Assembly (NCBI GenBank): GCA_038534135.1
Contig: JBCAXJ010000020.1
Location: 1-64,000, forward strand
Origin: Thermohalobaculum sp038534135
Lineage (GTDB): Bacteria > Pseudomonadota > Alphaproteobacteria > Rhodobacterales > Rhodobacteraceae
DNA: 64,000 nt
Direction: 5' to 3'
The notes below the pieces were generated by a model. The model worked only from the letters and a program-made list of their open reading frames with translations, did not search any database and was not told the origin of the DNA. Of this stretch, positions 1 through 9,149 are shown in pieces. The position numbers were made by a program, and so were the translations under genes. The number at the start of each line of letters is the position of its first letter. Within the stretch, counting starts at the first letter, position 1.

Positions 1-643
1 CGAGGATCAGGCTGGCCTGCGCAACCTCGTCGAGTGCCAGGGCTTTGACCCGGCGCATGAGGTACATCACCCCCAACACCGCCGGCGGACCAATCATCAG
101 CGTGACCAGGGACATTGTCGGGTTCTGGATCACCATGACTGCGATCAGGCATAGCAGCGAAAAGAGATCTCGCCACAGCGTCATCGCCACCATCTCGATC
201 ACCTGGCGCGCAGAGTTGGCGTTGATGTTGAACCGTGTCATCAACCCGCCCGCCTGCTCCTTGGTAAAATAGTCCATCCCCTGCTCTAAAAGCCGGGCAA
301 AGAACTTGCGTTGGAGCGTTGCGACGATGCGCATAGAAAGGCTAACGACAATCAGCATGTTCGTGTAGGCGGCAAGGCCTTTGACGATGAAAACAGTGCC
401 GACGGCGAGTGCCACCCACACGATCGCCGTCTGATCCCGATCGATAAAGACCGAGTTGACCACGTCCTTCATCAAATATGCGCTGAACCCAGTCATGGCC
501 GAGACAGTTGCCAGCAACAGGAAGGAAGCCAGGAAGCTCTTCCATTCGGAAACAGCATTCTCCAGCACCAACCTGCGGACCTGTGCGATTACGTCACGAT
601 TGATCGATACCGTCAGGTGTTGCGTCCAACTCGTCTCGGTCAT
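1..643 (-). CDS. ABC exporter, N-terminal part (cut by window edge)
   Basis: Reading leftwards from an ATG at 643 there is an open frame of 214 codons that leaves the window without a stop. The product begins METSW-like (MTETSWTQHLTV), has a hydrophobic helix around residues 37-55, another around 76-95, then the motif TRFNINANSARQVIEM followed by two more helices. This is the layout of the transmembrane half of MsbA/LapB-type ABC exporters; the ATPase half must lie outside the window. AGGAG sits about 6 bases upstream of the ATG and supports the start. It is the last visible gene of the leftward glycan cluster, so export of a lipid-linked glycan or a peptide is likely; the substrate is inferred only from context. 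Confidence 0.75.
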   Translation of the reverse strand, partial: MTETSWTQHLTVSINRDVIAQVRRLVLENAVSEWKSFLASFLLLATVSAMTGFSAYLMKDVVNSVFIDRDQTAIVWVALAVGTVFIVKGLAAYTNMLIVVSLSMRIVATLQRKFFARLLEQGMDYFTKEQAGGLMTRFNINANSARQVIEMVAMTLWRDLFSLLCLIAVMVIQNPTMSLVTLMIGPPAVLGVMYLMRRVKALALDEVAQASLIL

Positions 644-823
644 CTAACTCCTGCGCGCCCCTGTCCGTCCGGAAAGTGCGCGGTACCTAAACCCTTACCT
701 GTCGGGTGTCCAGAAGGGGCATTCCGGAGAGAGGGCTCGCCGCGAATTGCATTCAATCTCCGAGCAGAAGTTGGATTTCCGGACTGATCGAAAGTCTCTA
801 AAACGCTGTTCTTTGGGATGTTC

Positions 824-2308
824 CTATATCCCACGGTCAGAAACATGGTGGTGCTGTGTCTGCGGCATGTTTGGATCCGGTTGATAGTTCGGCAGTGCGA
901 CATCTCCGCGCCAAGCCACTCCCATCATCTGGGTCGTGTTGAAAGTCCGCGACTGCCAACCTTCCGCCTCGAAGTGTTTCAGACCAGCCAGCACCGCTGG
1001 GCAGAGCAAGTCATGGAAAACGACCATGGAACGCTCGGCAAGATGAGGCATCACAGCTTTCGCGTCCAGAGAGGGACCATCGCCGTCATGCCAACCATCG
1101 ATGAATGCGAACGCCCATTTAGCCGCACGCAGAACTTGGACCGGTTCGACCAGATTGGGCGAGAATCCGGCATACAAGCGGGCAGACAAACACCCGGGCA
1201 CCCGGGCACGTACGTTTTCAAGACTCTCTGCGATTGCAGCACTTTGGTCTGCATCGGCGAGCCCTGGGTCTATGACATCGAGATCCACGCCTGCAGCCAG
1301 CAATTGAGCAGTCGACCAGGCAAAATGGCATCCGATCTCAAGCGCCGGCTGTCCGGCAAACGGCTTGGCCAGATTGTGCAGAAGCACCGCTTCCTCATAG
1401 GAAAGGACACCTATCTGTTTCTTTTTCGACCTGTGGTCGGTCCGCCAGATATGCGGTGTGTTCTTGCGAAGCCAAGGCCATCCCACGGGGGTCGGATCAC
1501 TGACCATCAATGACGGAAAAGCCGGCAGGAGCTCTGGATCTACCAACCCTGGCGGTGCGTAGTCATACCGGCCCTGGGCTGGGGGCGGCGGAGCAGGAGG
1601 CTTGACCCCGACATGTCCAGTGTAGTCGACGGCCGAAAGCATAGGTCGGCGGGCGTTTTTGGGCATAGCATCAAAGTACGCTTCTGTAGCAGCACGCGCA
1701 CCCGCCCAATGACCGTAATCGTCGATAATCAGAATGCCACCTGGCACCAGTCTCGGGTACAGCGCCTCGAATTCAGCCAGCGTGCTGTCGTAGAAATCGG
1801 TGTCCAAGCGCAAAAGCGCGATGGCACTGGTTTTGGTCTCGGCGCAAGTCTGACGGACATCTCCTTCTACGAACGTGAACCGATCGAGAGACAGACCCGC
1901 AGCTTGGATGTTTGCTTTAACATCTTCTAGACTCGCTGCTGCCCACATCGCAGAGTTTGCGCGGTTGTCCTCTTCGGCTTCCAGAAGGTCCGCTGCCTTA
2001 GCGCCATATACATCGACGTCCTGATCGCCAGGCTCAGTCATTCCCGCAAATGTATCGAAGAGAAAGATCTTGCGGTCCTCCAGCCCAAAGGCTTGCGCCG
2101 CCAGGGCCATTACGATTGCAGATCCACCACGCCAGCAGCCGCACTCGACGAAATTGCCTTGTCGCTCGTCCCGATAAACATGCTCGACCGCACGCCACAG
2201 CGCGAAGCACCGCTCCAAGTTCGTCATGGTGAAAGGTTTGGCAGCACCATAGGCCGCTGCAAAAGCCGCATCCTCAAGCATCCAGGAGGTCTGTTTGTTT
2301 GCAGTCAT
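824..2308 (-). CDS. Two-domain methyltransferase: TylF-like plus second class I domain
   Basis: 494 residues with two methyltransferase domains in one chain. Residues 10-220 resemble the TylF/macrocin O-methyltransferase family: FVECGCWRGGS at about 53-63 is the SAM-binding loop, and LRLDTDFYDST and IIDDYGHW fit the metal-binding acidic positions of that family. A proline-rich linker (KPPAPPPPAQG) follows near 237. Residues from about 320 form a second Rossmann-type domain with ALEIGCHFAWS as motif I and AFIDGWHDGDG further on. TylF enzymes methylate sugar hydroxyls, so the protein probably decorates the glycan made by its neighbours; the substrate of the second domain is unknown. It starts 33 bases after the GT2 gene and is probably co-transcribed. 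Confidence 0.75.
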   Translation of the reverse strand: MTANKQTSWMLEDAAFAAAYGAAKPFTMTNLERCFALWRAVEHVYRDERQGNFVECGCWRGGSAIVMALAAQAFGLEDRKIFLFDTFAGMTEPGDQDVDVYGAKAADLLEAEEDNRANSAMWAAASLEDVKANIQAAGLSLDRFTFVEGDVRQTCAETKTSAIALLRLDTDFYDSTLAEFEALYPRLVPGGILIIDDYGHWAGARAATEAYFDAMPKNARRPMLSAVDYTGHVGVKPPAPPPPAQGRYDYAPPGLVDPELLPAFPSLMVSDPTPVGWPWLRKNTPHIWRTDHRSKKKQIGVLSYEEAVLLHNLAKPFAGQPALEIGCHFAWSTAQLLAAGVDLDVIDPGLADADQSAAIAESLENVRARVPGCLSARLYAGFSPNLVEPVQVLRAAKWAFAFIDGWHDGDGPSLDAKAVMPHLAERSMVVFHDLLCPAVLAGLKHFEAEGWQSRTFNTTQMMGVAWRGDVALPNYQPDPNMPQTQHHHVSDRGI

Positions 2309-2341
2309 AGTACTCTCCCGAACCTCACGGCCATGAACCGT

Positions 2342-3103
2342 TTAGCATATGCCGGGGCCTTTCTGAGGCTGCCCTAACGTACCAACCTGGTCGATGCGCA
2401 TCGGTTCGATATCACGAAAAATCGCCGAACGTTGGCCTGCGCGGATGACCTGAGACATTTCCCGCCGGCGTTTGAAAATGATGGTGTCGCGGATTGCCAC
2501 ATGGCGCCAACCTGCAGCCATTGTTTCGATGTTCCATTGCCAGTCTTCTACCGCGAAACCACGCGGGATATCGCGAATTGCATAGGGAATATCGAGATGC
2601 GCTGCGCGAGGTGCCATCGCCAGGGCGTCGTAATAATTCGTAAAATAGAACGCATAAGGATCGAACAGCAGATCGTCCTGCGGCAGCTTCAGAACCACAT
2701 TTGCCTGCCGGTCAAAGATCCAGTTGATCTCTGGATGCGCGATCTCGCGGCTCCCATCTGCCTCGGCCTCAAGCAAGTGTGTGGCGGCTGCAACGAGCCA
2801 GTTCTCGCTCCAGATATCATCACCGTCCAGAAAAGCGATCCAACGGCCGGTGGATTGTGAAGCCATCGCATTCCGCAATTGACCCTGGTCCCGAAAACTA
2901 TGGGTGGCGCTGGTCCAGCTACTGAACTCGTCTCGGTCGAAAAAGGCCGCAGTCTCAGGCGTTGGATTGTCGAATCCGAACAACCGCTCGACAGAGAATC
3001 CAGAGCTTTCGGCCGCCGCTATAGCCAGGTCGGCACTTCGGATCGTTGGCCCGGCCATGACGGTTTCGCTGTGCAATGTCACGATGACGGAAATGTCGAT
3101 CAC
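2342..3103 (-). CDS. Glycosyltransferase family 2-like (GT-A)
   Basis: 253 residues. The start MIDISVIVTLHSE is the usual first beta strand of a GT-A fold, and FLDGDD at about 91-96 is the DXD-type motif that holds the divalent metal and nucleotide sugar. A C-terminal part with DWQWNIETMAAGWR matches the acceptor-side region of GT2 enzymes. The GTG start at 3103 overlaps the TGA of the upstream GT-B gene by four bases (GTGA), so the two are translationally coupled. It probably adds one sugar in glycan assembly in the cytoplasm. Donor and acceptor cannot be read from the sequence. Confidence 0.8.
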   Translation of the reverse strand: MIDISVIVTLHSETVMAGPTIRSADLAIAAAESSGFSVERLFGFDNPTPETAAFFDRDEFSSWTSATHSFRDQGQLRNAMASQSTGRWIAFLDGDDIWSENWLVAAATHLLEAEADGSREIAHPEINWIFDRQANVVLKLPQDDLLFDPYAFYFTNYYDALAMAPRAAHLDIPYAIRDIPRGFAVEDWQWNIETMAAGWRHVAIRDTIIFKRRREMSQVIRAGQRSAIFRDIEPMRIDQVGTLGQPQKGPGIC

Positions 3104-5004
3104 ACCGCCTCCTTTGGCATGAGGAAGCGGGCCAGGCCCTCGTCATACGCAGCTTTCGAGCGTTCCTCTAAGAGCCGCGTACGCATCACACTCGCTCGTT
3201 CCCATGCAAGGTCTGGCTGGTCAAGCGCATCGCGCAAGGCCTTAACCCAACCGTCAATATCTTCGATATTTGTTTGACGATGACACAAGCCCTCGACAAG
3301 CACATCGCCGGTCCCACCAACCAGCGAGGCCACGAGTGGAATGCCGGCAGCAGCCACGTCCAACATCAGGGTCGGGACCCCTTCCCACGCAGCCGTGTAA
3401 AGCCAAACATCGCAGTCCTGCAGCGGTAACTCCGAAAACTCGCCATAGATCCCGCGGAGATTTATATTCTTGGGCAATTTCGAAAGGTCTACGTCTTTGT
3501 CCAAGACCGGCTTGCCCCAGACGAGAAAGTCGCAATCCGGCATCCGGCGAGCGATCTCTATAACAACATCCAGTCGCTTCTGCTTATCGAACCGTCCAGC
3601 CCAATAGATCTTACGCCGCTGGCTGCTGGACTTTGGTGTACGTTCGATGAGTTCAGGGACAGGCGTCACCGGGGTGCGCAGCACGTCAAGCTTTGGATTG
3701 TCATCGGCGACGAGAAACCGTGTTCTTAGTTGATCGCGCAGATGGTTACTGTCGGTCATCACGCCGCTAAGGTGATCGAAATAGCGGTAGAAGAATTGGA
3801 CCGGATAACCTGCCTCAACCCCATCTTGATTGATGTCACTGCAGAAAAGATACGCATAGTTCTCAAAGGCATCGGCCATTGCTTGGCTGTATGAGCGCAT
3901 CGTATCCCACATCAGACGGCTGTTCACATTGAATACGTGATCCGGGCCGAGCGAACGCAGGAACATGAACAAGAGCAGTGATCGATGCTCGGGCCGAAGG
4001 TTGCCTGCAACCGCCGACAGATCAACATGGCGGCATCCGTCCGCAAACCAATCCGGATAGTCGAGCGCTGACTGCTCAGTCCGCAAAACGACGATCTCGT
4101 CTGCCCCATATCTCCGGGCGAGAGATCCAGATAGCACCCCCGCGACCCGGGCCGCTCCGCTCATGCGACAATGAGGGATGACAACGACCGCCCTGGCGCG
4201 GCGGTGCTGGCATTGTTTGTGCAGTGCCTGTAGTGCGTTGGACGCGCGCAAAACATGGTTTGCATGGGCGGCTATGACCACCGATGCTTGGCTCCGCGAT
4301 GGATGCATGATCAGCGGGTCAAGCTCCGTCGCCTTGGCAGCGAGGTGCCCCAAGGTGCCGCTTTCAAGCCGGGAGCTAATGTCGCTGCGCAGATTGGCCA
4401 AATGACGCCGGGCCTGCGTCAGTGGTATTTCCTTACCCTTGAAGCGGGCGATCAGAGCTTCCTGATCAGGGATTGCTCGTAACTGTTTACGCATCTGCCC
4501 GGCAAATTCTGCAAATCCACCGGGGTTCTTTGCGAATGCGCTGGGTTGGACGACGATCGCATCCTTTTGGACAAAGCTAAGAGTCCCAGCCCAAATCTCT
4601 TCAAGAATGAACTTCTCAAAGACAGCCATCGGATCTCTTTGGGGCTCATACTCCCGCGTCGCCGCGAACTCAAACTCCCGCGCAGTCGGAAACGCTGCGC
4701 CGGCGGCGATCCAGGCGCGAAATGCCTCGATATCCTCAAGATCCTTGTCCAGGCCGAGATGCTCGATAACATGATGGCGATCGAACAACTGGCAGGAGCG
4801 GATTTCCTTTGGCTTGAGCAGAATGCTGCGCAGCGACCGCGTAAAGATTTTCTTTTGCTTGGTGCTGCGGGTTGACGCGCCGATTACGATCATGGCGGCG
4901 GCACGATGACGTACCTGCCACGGGGCGCTGCGTAGCTCCGGCAAAAGACTTAGCCGCGCCAGCCTTGCGAGGTTCTCGATGAGCGGTGGGGCGGCAGAAG
5001 ACAT
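3100..5004 (-). CDS. Glycosyltransferase with C-terminal GT-B (GT4-like) domain
   Basis: 634 residues, long for this family. The C-terminal third is a GT-B nucleotide-sugar domain: KIYWAGRFDKQKRLDVVIEI is the start of the donor domain and AAWEGVPTLMLDVAAAG is the region of the EX7E motif, although the second acidic residue here is Asp. The middle contains VVVIPHCRMSGAARVAGVL, the glycine-rich acceptor-domain start. The first 230 residues are mostly helical and unassigned. ATG at 5004 follows the sulfoquinovose synthase gene by 15 bases; the stop overlaps the GT2 start. It probably transfers a sugar to a growing surface glycan. Confidence 0.8.
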   Translation of the reverse strand: MSSAAPPLIENLARLARLSLLPELRSAPWQVRHRAAAMIVIGASTRSTKQKKIFTRSLRSILLKPKEIRSCQLFDRHHVIEHLGLDKDLEDIEAFRAWIAAGAAFPTAREFEFAATREYEPQRDPMAVFEKFILEEIWAGTLSFVQKDAIVVQPSAFAKNPGGFAEFAGQMRKQLRAIPDQEALIARFKGKEIPLTQARRHLANLRSDISSRLESGTLGHLAAKATELDPLIMHPSRSQASVVIAAHANHVLRASNALQALHKQCQHRRARAVVVIPHCRMSGAARVAGVLSGSLARRYGADEIVVLRTEQSALDYPDWFADGCRHVDLSAVAGNLRPEHRSLLLFMFLRSLGPDHVFNVNSRLMWDTMRSYSQAMADAFENYAYLFCSDINQDGVEAGYPVQFFYRYFDHLSGVMTDSNHLRDQLRTRFLVADDNPKLDVLRTPVTPVPELIERTPKSSSQRRKIYWAGRFDKQKRLDVVIEIARRMPDCDFLVWGKPVLDKDVDLSKLPKNINLRGIYGEFSELPLQDCDVWLYTAAWEGVPTLMLDVAAAGIPLVASLVGGTGDVLVEGLCHRQTNIEDIDGWVKALRDALDQPDLAWERASVMRTRLLEERSKAAYDEGLARFLMPKEAV

Positions 5005-5019
5005 GCGCTGGCCGTTTGC

Positions 5020-6189
5020 TCAGCCGCGCGAAGTCCAAGTGGATACGCATGGGATCTTCGTATGGTCGGCAAGATGAGCGTACTTCTTCGCTGTTTCGAC
5101 CACTTCGTCCGCCAAACCCGTCGAGAGCATTATCGGCTGAAGACCGAGTTTCAAAAGGCTATCGTTGTGCGCTTCGAGTTCGTTTTCGGCTGCCTCTTTG
5201 CGAGGATTGTCGACATAGGCGATCTCGGCGCCGGTCGCATCAGCGACCATCTGAGCAAGATCGCGGACACGGTGCGTTTCGGTCAGTTGGTTCATAATGC
5301 GCACGCGCGCGCCGGCTTCAGGCGGCGACTCTACCGCGAGGCGGACGCAGTTTGCGGTGTCCTGGATGTTGATAAAGGCACGCGTCTGGCCTCCGGTGCC
5401 GTGAACGGTCAACGGGTATCCGACCGCTGCCTGCATCAGGAACCGATTCAGCACAGTCCCGAAATCTCCATCGTAATCGAACCGGTTCACCAAGCGCGGA
5501 TCACGGCGCGTATGAGTGGTCTGTGTGCCCCAAACAATCCCCTGATGCAGATCGGTGATGCGGACGCCATCATTCTTGGCATAAAACTGAAAGAACATCG
5601 CATCCTGAGTCTTGGTCATGTGATAGATGGACCCGGGATTAGGGGGGTACACCACCTCGATATCTTCCCAATCGCCAGATTTGGTCTTGACCCTTATTGG
5701 CAGATATCCTTCTGGAAGTGCGATATCTGCCGTCGCGTAGCCGTAGACCCCCATTGTGCCGAGGTGAATCAAATGGATGTCAAAACCGCTCTCGACGATA
5801 GCCGCACAGACGTTATGCGTTGCATTTAAGTTGTTATCGACCGTATAGCGCTTGTGACCGGCACTCTTCATAGAATACGGCGCAGCACGCTGCTCAGCAA
5901 AATGCACGATGCTATCAGGGCGCTCTTCTTCGATCAGATTGAGAAGCTTTTCAAAATCCTTCGCAACATCAATGTTTCGGAATCCAACTTCGTTGTTGGA
6001 TACTTCTTTCCACGCTTTTATCCGAGCGCCAATTGGTTGAATTGGCGTTAGGGATCCAGCTTCAAGTTCTGTATCGATATTACGGCGTGCCAAGTTGTCG
6101 ACAACGATAACCGAGTGACCCGCAGCGGATAGCTCGAGAGTCGTTGGCCACCCGCAAAAGCCGTCCCCACCAAGAATAAGAATCTTCAC
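5020..6189 (-). CDS. UDP-sulfoquinovose synthase homologue (SQD1/SqdB family)
   Basis: 389 residues of an extended SDR. GGDGFCGW (8-15) is the NAD-binding loop in the form typical of SQD1/SqdB; HFAEQRAAPYSM, HLGTMGVYGY and NRFLMQAAVGYPLTVHG are further family hallmarks. The catalytic triad looks intact: Thr145 in GTMG, Tyr189 and Lys193 in YHMTK. The known reaction makes UDP-sulfoquinovose from UDP-glucose and sulfite. GTG start with GGAGA upstream. In photosynthetic relatives sqdB works with sqdA/C/D to make sulfolipid; none of those is visible here. Instead it lies 15 bases before a glycosyltransferase in a glycan cluster, so a sulfonated sugar for a surface glycan is the inference. A related non-sulfonating epimerase cannot be excluded. 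Confidence 0.8.
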   Translation of the reverse strand: MKILILGGDGFCGWPTTLELSAAGHSVIVVDNLARRNIDTELEAGSLTPIQPIGARIKAWKEVSNNEVGFRNIDVAKDFEKLLNLIEEERPDSIVHFAEQRAAPYSMKSAGHKRYTVDNNLNATHNVCAAIVESGFDIHLIHLGTMGVYGYATADIALPEGYLPIRVKTKSGDWEDIEVVYPPNPGSIYHMTKTQDAMFFQFYAKNDGVRITDLHQGIVWGTQTTHTRRDPRLVNRFDYDGDFGTVLNRFLMQAAVGYPLTVHGTGGQTRAFINIQDTANCVRLAVESPPEAGARVRIMNQLTETHRVRDLAQMVADATGAEIAYVDNPRKEAAENELEAHNDSLLKLGLQPIMLSTGLADEVVETAKKYAHLADHTKIPCVSTWTSRG

Positions 6190-6273
6190 AAACGTCTCCG
6201 TAACCCGTCATCGCCCCAACTTGATCGGACGTTCCAGACCATACAACATCCTTGGTTGTCAACGGCCCCGTTC

Positions 6274-7197
6274 TCAGCCGTCATATCGCGCTTGCACAGC
6301 TCGGGAGATCTTTTCAACAGTCTCGTTAAAGCGGACGTTTGGCTGCCAGCCAAGCTCCGTGCGGGCGGCAGTAACATCAAGTACCGCGAATGGCAGATCA
6401 AACGTGCGGGCTGGTTTGTACTCAAGCGCCGGCGCTGCACCCAGAGTTTCTCGTATCTCTGCGAGGACATCGAGTTCGGTCAATCCGCTCCCACTGCCCA
6501 CATTAAAGGTCCCAGTCGGCAGTTCTGTATTTCGAACAAGCTCGGCTGCTAAAATGCCAAACTCTTCGGCGTCAAAGTAGTCCCGCATGTTTGAACCTGG
6601 TCCGTAAAGCGTCAGCGGCTTGTCCAGAAGCAAGGCTTCAATTGCAGCGGTCACAAAGCCATGGCGTCCACCGAGTTGCCACCGTCCAACCGGATTGGCG
6701 AGACGAAGAACAGTTGCACGCACTGCCCCTTGACTGTGAAAATACCAGACAGCCTGTTCGATCAGATGTTTGCCGAGCGCGTACGGTGTGACCGGACTTG
6801 CCGGAGAGGATTCCAGAATTGGTTGCGTATGCCCGGCGCCATAGATTTGCCCACCGCTGGAAGTATAAATGAAGCGTGGACAACGCTGTCCCGCACCCAG
6901 GAGAGTTAATAGCCCGATGGCCGGTTCAATATTCTGGCGAACCTCTTCGATTTCGGCCCTTACATTCGAGGCCGGGCGTGACCGGTGCCCCAGGTGCAAG
7001 ACAGTGTCGACAGTCTGAAGGTGTTCCCGCGCTTCATCAGTGTCGATCTCAACTGCGGTAATCTGAGGTCCAAGGTCGGAAAGGAAACCATAGTCAGGGC
7101 GATGCGACAGCACCACGGCCGTTTTGTCCGCGCTGGCGAGCGCCTCACAAATATGCCGTCCAAGGAACCCCGTCCCGCCGATGATCGCAATCGTCAT
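6274..7197 (-). CDS. NAD-dependent sugar epimerase/dehydratase (extended SDR)
   Basis: 307 residues. IIGGTGFLGRH at 5-15 is the NAD-binding GxxGxxG loop; YTSSGGQIYG carries the catalytic Ser, and Tyr139/Lys143 form YxxxK (TPYALGK). LYGPGSNMRDYFDAEEF matches the nucleotide-sugar binding part of the GalE/WbpP branch. It should oxidise a UDP- or GDP-sugar at C4 and either epimerise or dehydrate it, in the cytoplasm. It lies between the methyltransferase gene (39 bases away) and the SQD1-like gene (84 bases away), so it probably supplies another sugar donor for the same glycan. The exact substrate is not deducible. Confidence 0.8.
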   Translation of the reverse strand: MTIAIIGGTGFLGRHICEALASADKTAVVLSHRPDYGFLSDLGPQITAVEIDTDEAREHLQTVDTVLHLGHRSRPASNVRAEIEEVRQNIEPAIGLLTLLGAGQRCPRFIYTSSGGQIYGAGHTQPILESSPASPVTPYALGKHLIEQAVWYFHSQGAVRATVLRLANPVGRWQLGGRHGFVTAAIEALLLDKPLTLYGPGSNMRDYFDAEEFGILAAELVRNTELPTGTFNVGSGSGLTELDVLAEIRETLGAAPALEYKPARTFDLPFAVLDVTAARTELGWQPNVRFNETVEKISRAVQARYDG

Positions 7198-7236
7198 CGG
7201 GCAGCTCGTTGAGAGACGCCGATCAACCTCACGGGA

Positions 7237-8157
7237 TCAGAGGGGCTTTCGCAGAACCAGCACATCTTGAAAGACTGGTAAGCGGCGATGTGTCTCGACA
7301 ATATCAAAGTAGCGACTCCAATACGTCTCGATATAGTCGAAGCTGTAGAACACATTGCTCGAGTAAGACCTCTCGTTGCGCCAACGAAACACCATCCGAT
7401 CTCGTGGCATCGGGGCGGTGCGATCGAGCTTCTTAAACTCGGGATGATTCTTCAGCGCGTTGAATAGCGGCCAGTCTTCAGTCATTTCCTCCCAGGTTTT
7501 TTCACTGTGGATAGTGACCCAGGCTAGACCACCAGGGCGCAAGATACGGCGCAATTCCATCAGCCAAGAGGTCTCGAACGCCTCGATATGGGTAAAGACC
7601 GAATAGGCCGAAACTGCGTCAAGACTGTTGTCCGGCAACGGGAGCGTGGGCACCGAATGGTTCTGAAAGACCATGATTTCCGGCGGCAGATACCTCTGGA
7701 CCCATTCGACATGCGCTCGATTGATGTCGCAGCCGTAGGTTCGGATCTCAGGATGCTGAAAGGCAAGATGCCGGATAACCCGGCCGCTGGAACATCCGAA
7801 ATCGAGAAAATCCCTGATCTCGACTCCAAGCCGCTGGGCTGCCCGCATCAGATTTGAGACGTCTCGCAGGCCGCTGGCCCAATAGCTGAAATTATGGGGA
7901 CCGTAATAACCCTCGCGGTCTTTGGTTTCCGGCAGCGGCGCCAAATCCCGCGCCAACGCCGTCTCCAGATCAAGATAAAGGTCTTCTTTGCGCCAATCGG
8001 TATGAGTGTCAGTCGCCCGATGGGCTGCGGCTGGCTCGAGCACGTCGAACGTTCTGTCGCCGATCGAATTCAGGGAGATAAAGTTCTCCCACACGTCCTG
8101 CACGAAAGTTACCCCCAGGTCCTTGCCACTGATTGCCGTGGTTAGTGAGGCCAACAT
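7237..8157 (-). CDS. Class I SAM-dependent methyltransferase
   Basis: 306 residues. FLDFGCSSGRVIRH at 117-130 is motif I; the acidic residue of the second strand is in TYGCDINRAHV; LDAVSAYSVFTHIE is motif II and LRRILRPGGLAWVTIH motif III of the UbiE/Methyltransf_11 type. The N-terminal 110 residues are an extra region with YYGPHNFSYWASGLRDV, seen in glycan-associated methyltransferases. ATG at 8157 is the first gene of the leftward glycan operon and follows a 496-base gene-free stretch that must hold the operon promoter. Probable role: methylating a sugar of the surface glycan. Confidence 0.75.
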   Translation of the reverse strand: MLASLTTAISGKDLGVTFVQDVWENFISLNSIGDRTFDVLEPAAAHRATDTHTDWRKEDLYLDLETALARDLAPLPETKDREGYYGPHNFSYWASGLRDVSNLMRAAQRLGVEIRDFLDFGCSSGRVIRHLAFQHPEIRTYGCDINRAHVEWVQRYLPPEIMVFQNHSVPTLPLPDNSLDAVSAYSVFTHIEAFETSWLMELRRILRPGGLAWVTIHSEKTWEEMTEDWPLFNALKNHPEFKKLDRTAPMPRDRMVFRWRNERSYSSNVFYSFDYIETYWSRYFDIVETHRRLPVFQDVLVLRKPL

Positions 8158-8653
8158 GCACGGTCAAGAGGGTTCCCACCGGTCCGTTCTACGGGTTGAA
8201 GAGCGCTTGGCGGAAATTGGGTTACACGAGCAAATCTTTAGCTCGAGTCCCCAAGTTCTGGCGGGCCACTCTATAGGGCCGCTCAAGATGCCTGAACGAA
8301 CACCAACGCGAAAGACTGCACCACGCCCGACGATTGATCGCTGGATGGCGCAACGACCACAATCACAACTACCCACGCAGTAGCGTGAGCGGTCTCACAC
8401 TGCGTGAAGACGCACGAGAGTCAAAAAAGAGACCGGCGCCTGCACAGAGCTGACTCATAGAATAGGGCCTAAAGGGAATCAGGTCAGCAGCGATCCACGC
8501 ACTCGAGGTTTGATGCTCATTCCACGAAATTTAAGCTTCTGTGTTCCGGGCCAGGTTTGACGCGTAACTTCCCCCGTGTTCACAGAGCCATGCCGAACAC
8601 AGGTTGACGCTGTCTGCCTAAAGCAGACCGAACTCCGATCGTACTGTGTTCCG
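8158..8653. other. Gene-free stretch upstream of the glycan operon
   Basis: No convincing coding frame. It separates the leftward glycan operon from the leftward DUF2147 gene and so must hold the operon promoter; no sharp -35/-10 pair stands out. The hexamer GTGTTC or its complement GAACAC occurs at 8541-8546, 8576-8581, 8595-8600 and 8646-8651, twice within the same longer word CTGTGTTCCG (8539-8548 and 8644-8653). A 6-bp inverted repeat GTCTGC/GCAGAC (8612-8617, 8623-8628) may be part of a weak terminator for DUF2147, but lacks a T-run. Confidence 0.4.
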
Positions 8654-9067
8654 CTATTTCACCCGCGTCCAGTCCTGGCCCCGGCAGATCAGGCCGCCTA
8701 GGACACAGCCGGAGACCTCGAGCAAATTGCCCTTCAGTTCCATGGTCGAGGAATAGGTCTCCTCGTCATCCGGCGCCCATATGGTCCCGTCGTCCCATTC
8801 GTTCGCTCCGTCGGCGGCCATATCGTTGATCATGACCTTGCCCATCAATTCGGCTTGGCGCTTCTTGTCACCCATTTCGGGCACGACATTTGCCGCCTTA
8901 ATGATCGTCCCGCACACGAGCTTCGCATCGGACGCACAGGGCGCCATTTCGACGTGGAGAAAGTTGCCCTCGTCGTTGACCTCGCTCTTCCAGACGCCGA
9001 ACACGTCCGAGGCATGGGCCGGTACCACCAGCAGAAGCCCGCACATGGCCAGTCCTGCAATCCGCAT
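8654..9067 (-). CDS. DUF2147 secreted protein
   Basis: The chosen start is the ATG at 9067, which has GGAGG nine bases upstream and begins a clean signal peptide (MRIAGLAMCGLLLVVPAHAS); a frame upstream to 9145 has no such support. The mature part starts DVFGVWKSEVNDEGNFLHVEM, the hallmark of DUF2147, a small lipocalin-like periplasmic family. Four cysteines (around SDAKLVCG and SGCVLGGLICRG) could form disulfides. Function of the family is unknown; some members affect envelope or storage metabolism. It is divergent from the DUF1992 gene, with a palindrome between them. Confidence 0.8.
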   Translation of the reverse strand: MRIAGLAMCGLLLVVPAHASDVFGVWKSEVNDEGNFLHVEMAPCASDAKLVCGTIIKAANVVPEMGDKKRQAELMGKVMINDMAADGANEWDDGTIWAPDDEETYSSTMELKGNLLEVSGCVLGGLICRGQDWTRVK

Positions 9068-9149
9068 CACGTATCCTCCCGGTTCTTTTTCTGTCGCAAG
9101 TAGGAACGGTGTTGCTGAGAGAATCAAGCGGTGCCGTTGCGGCAAGAAT

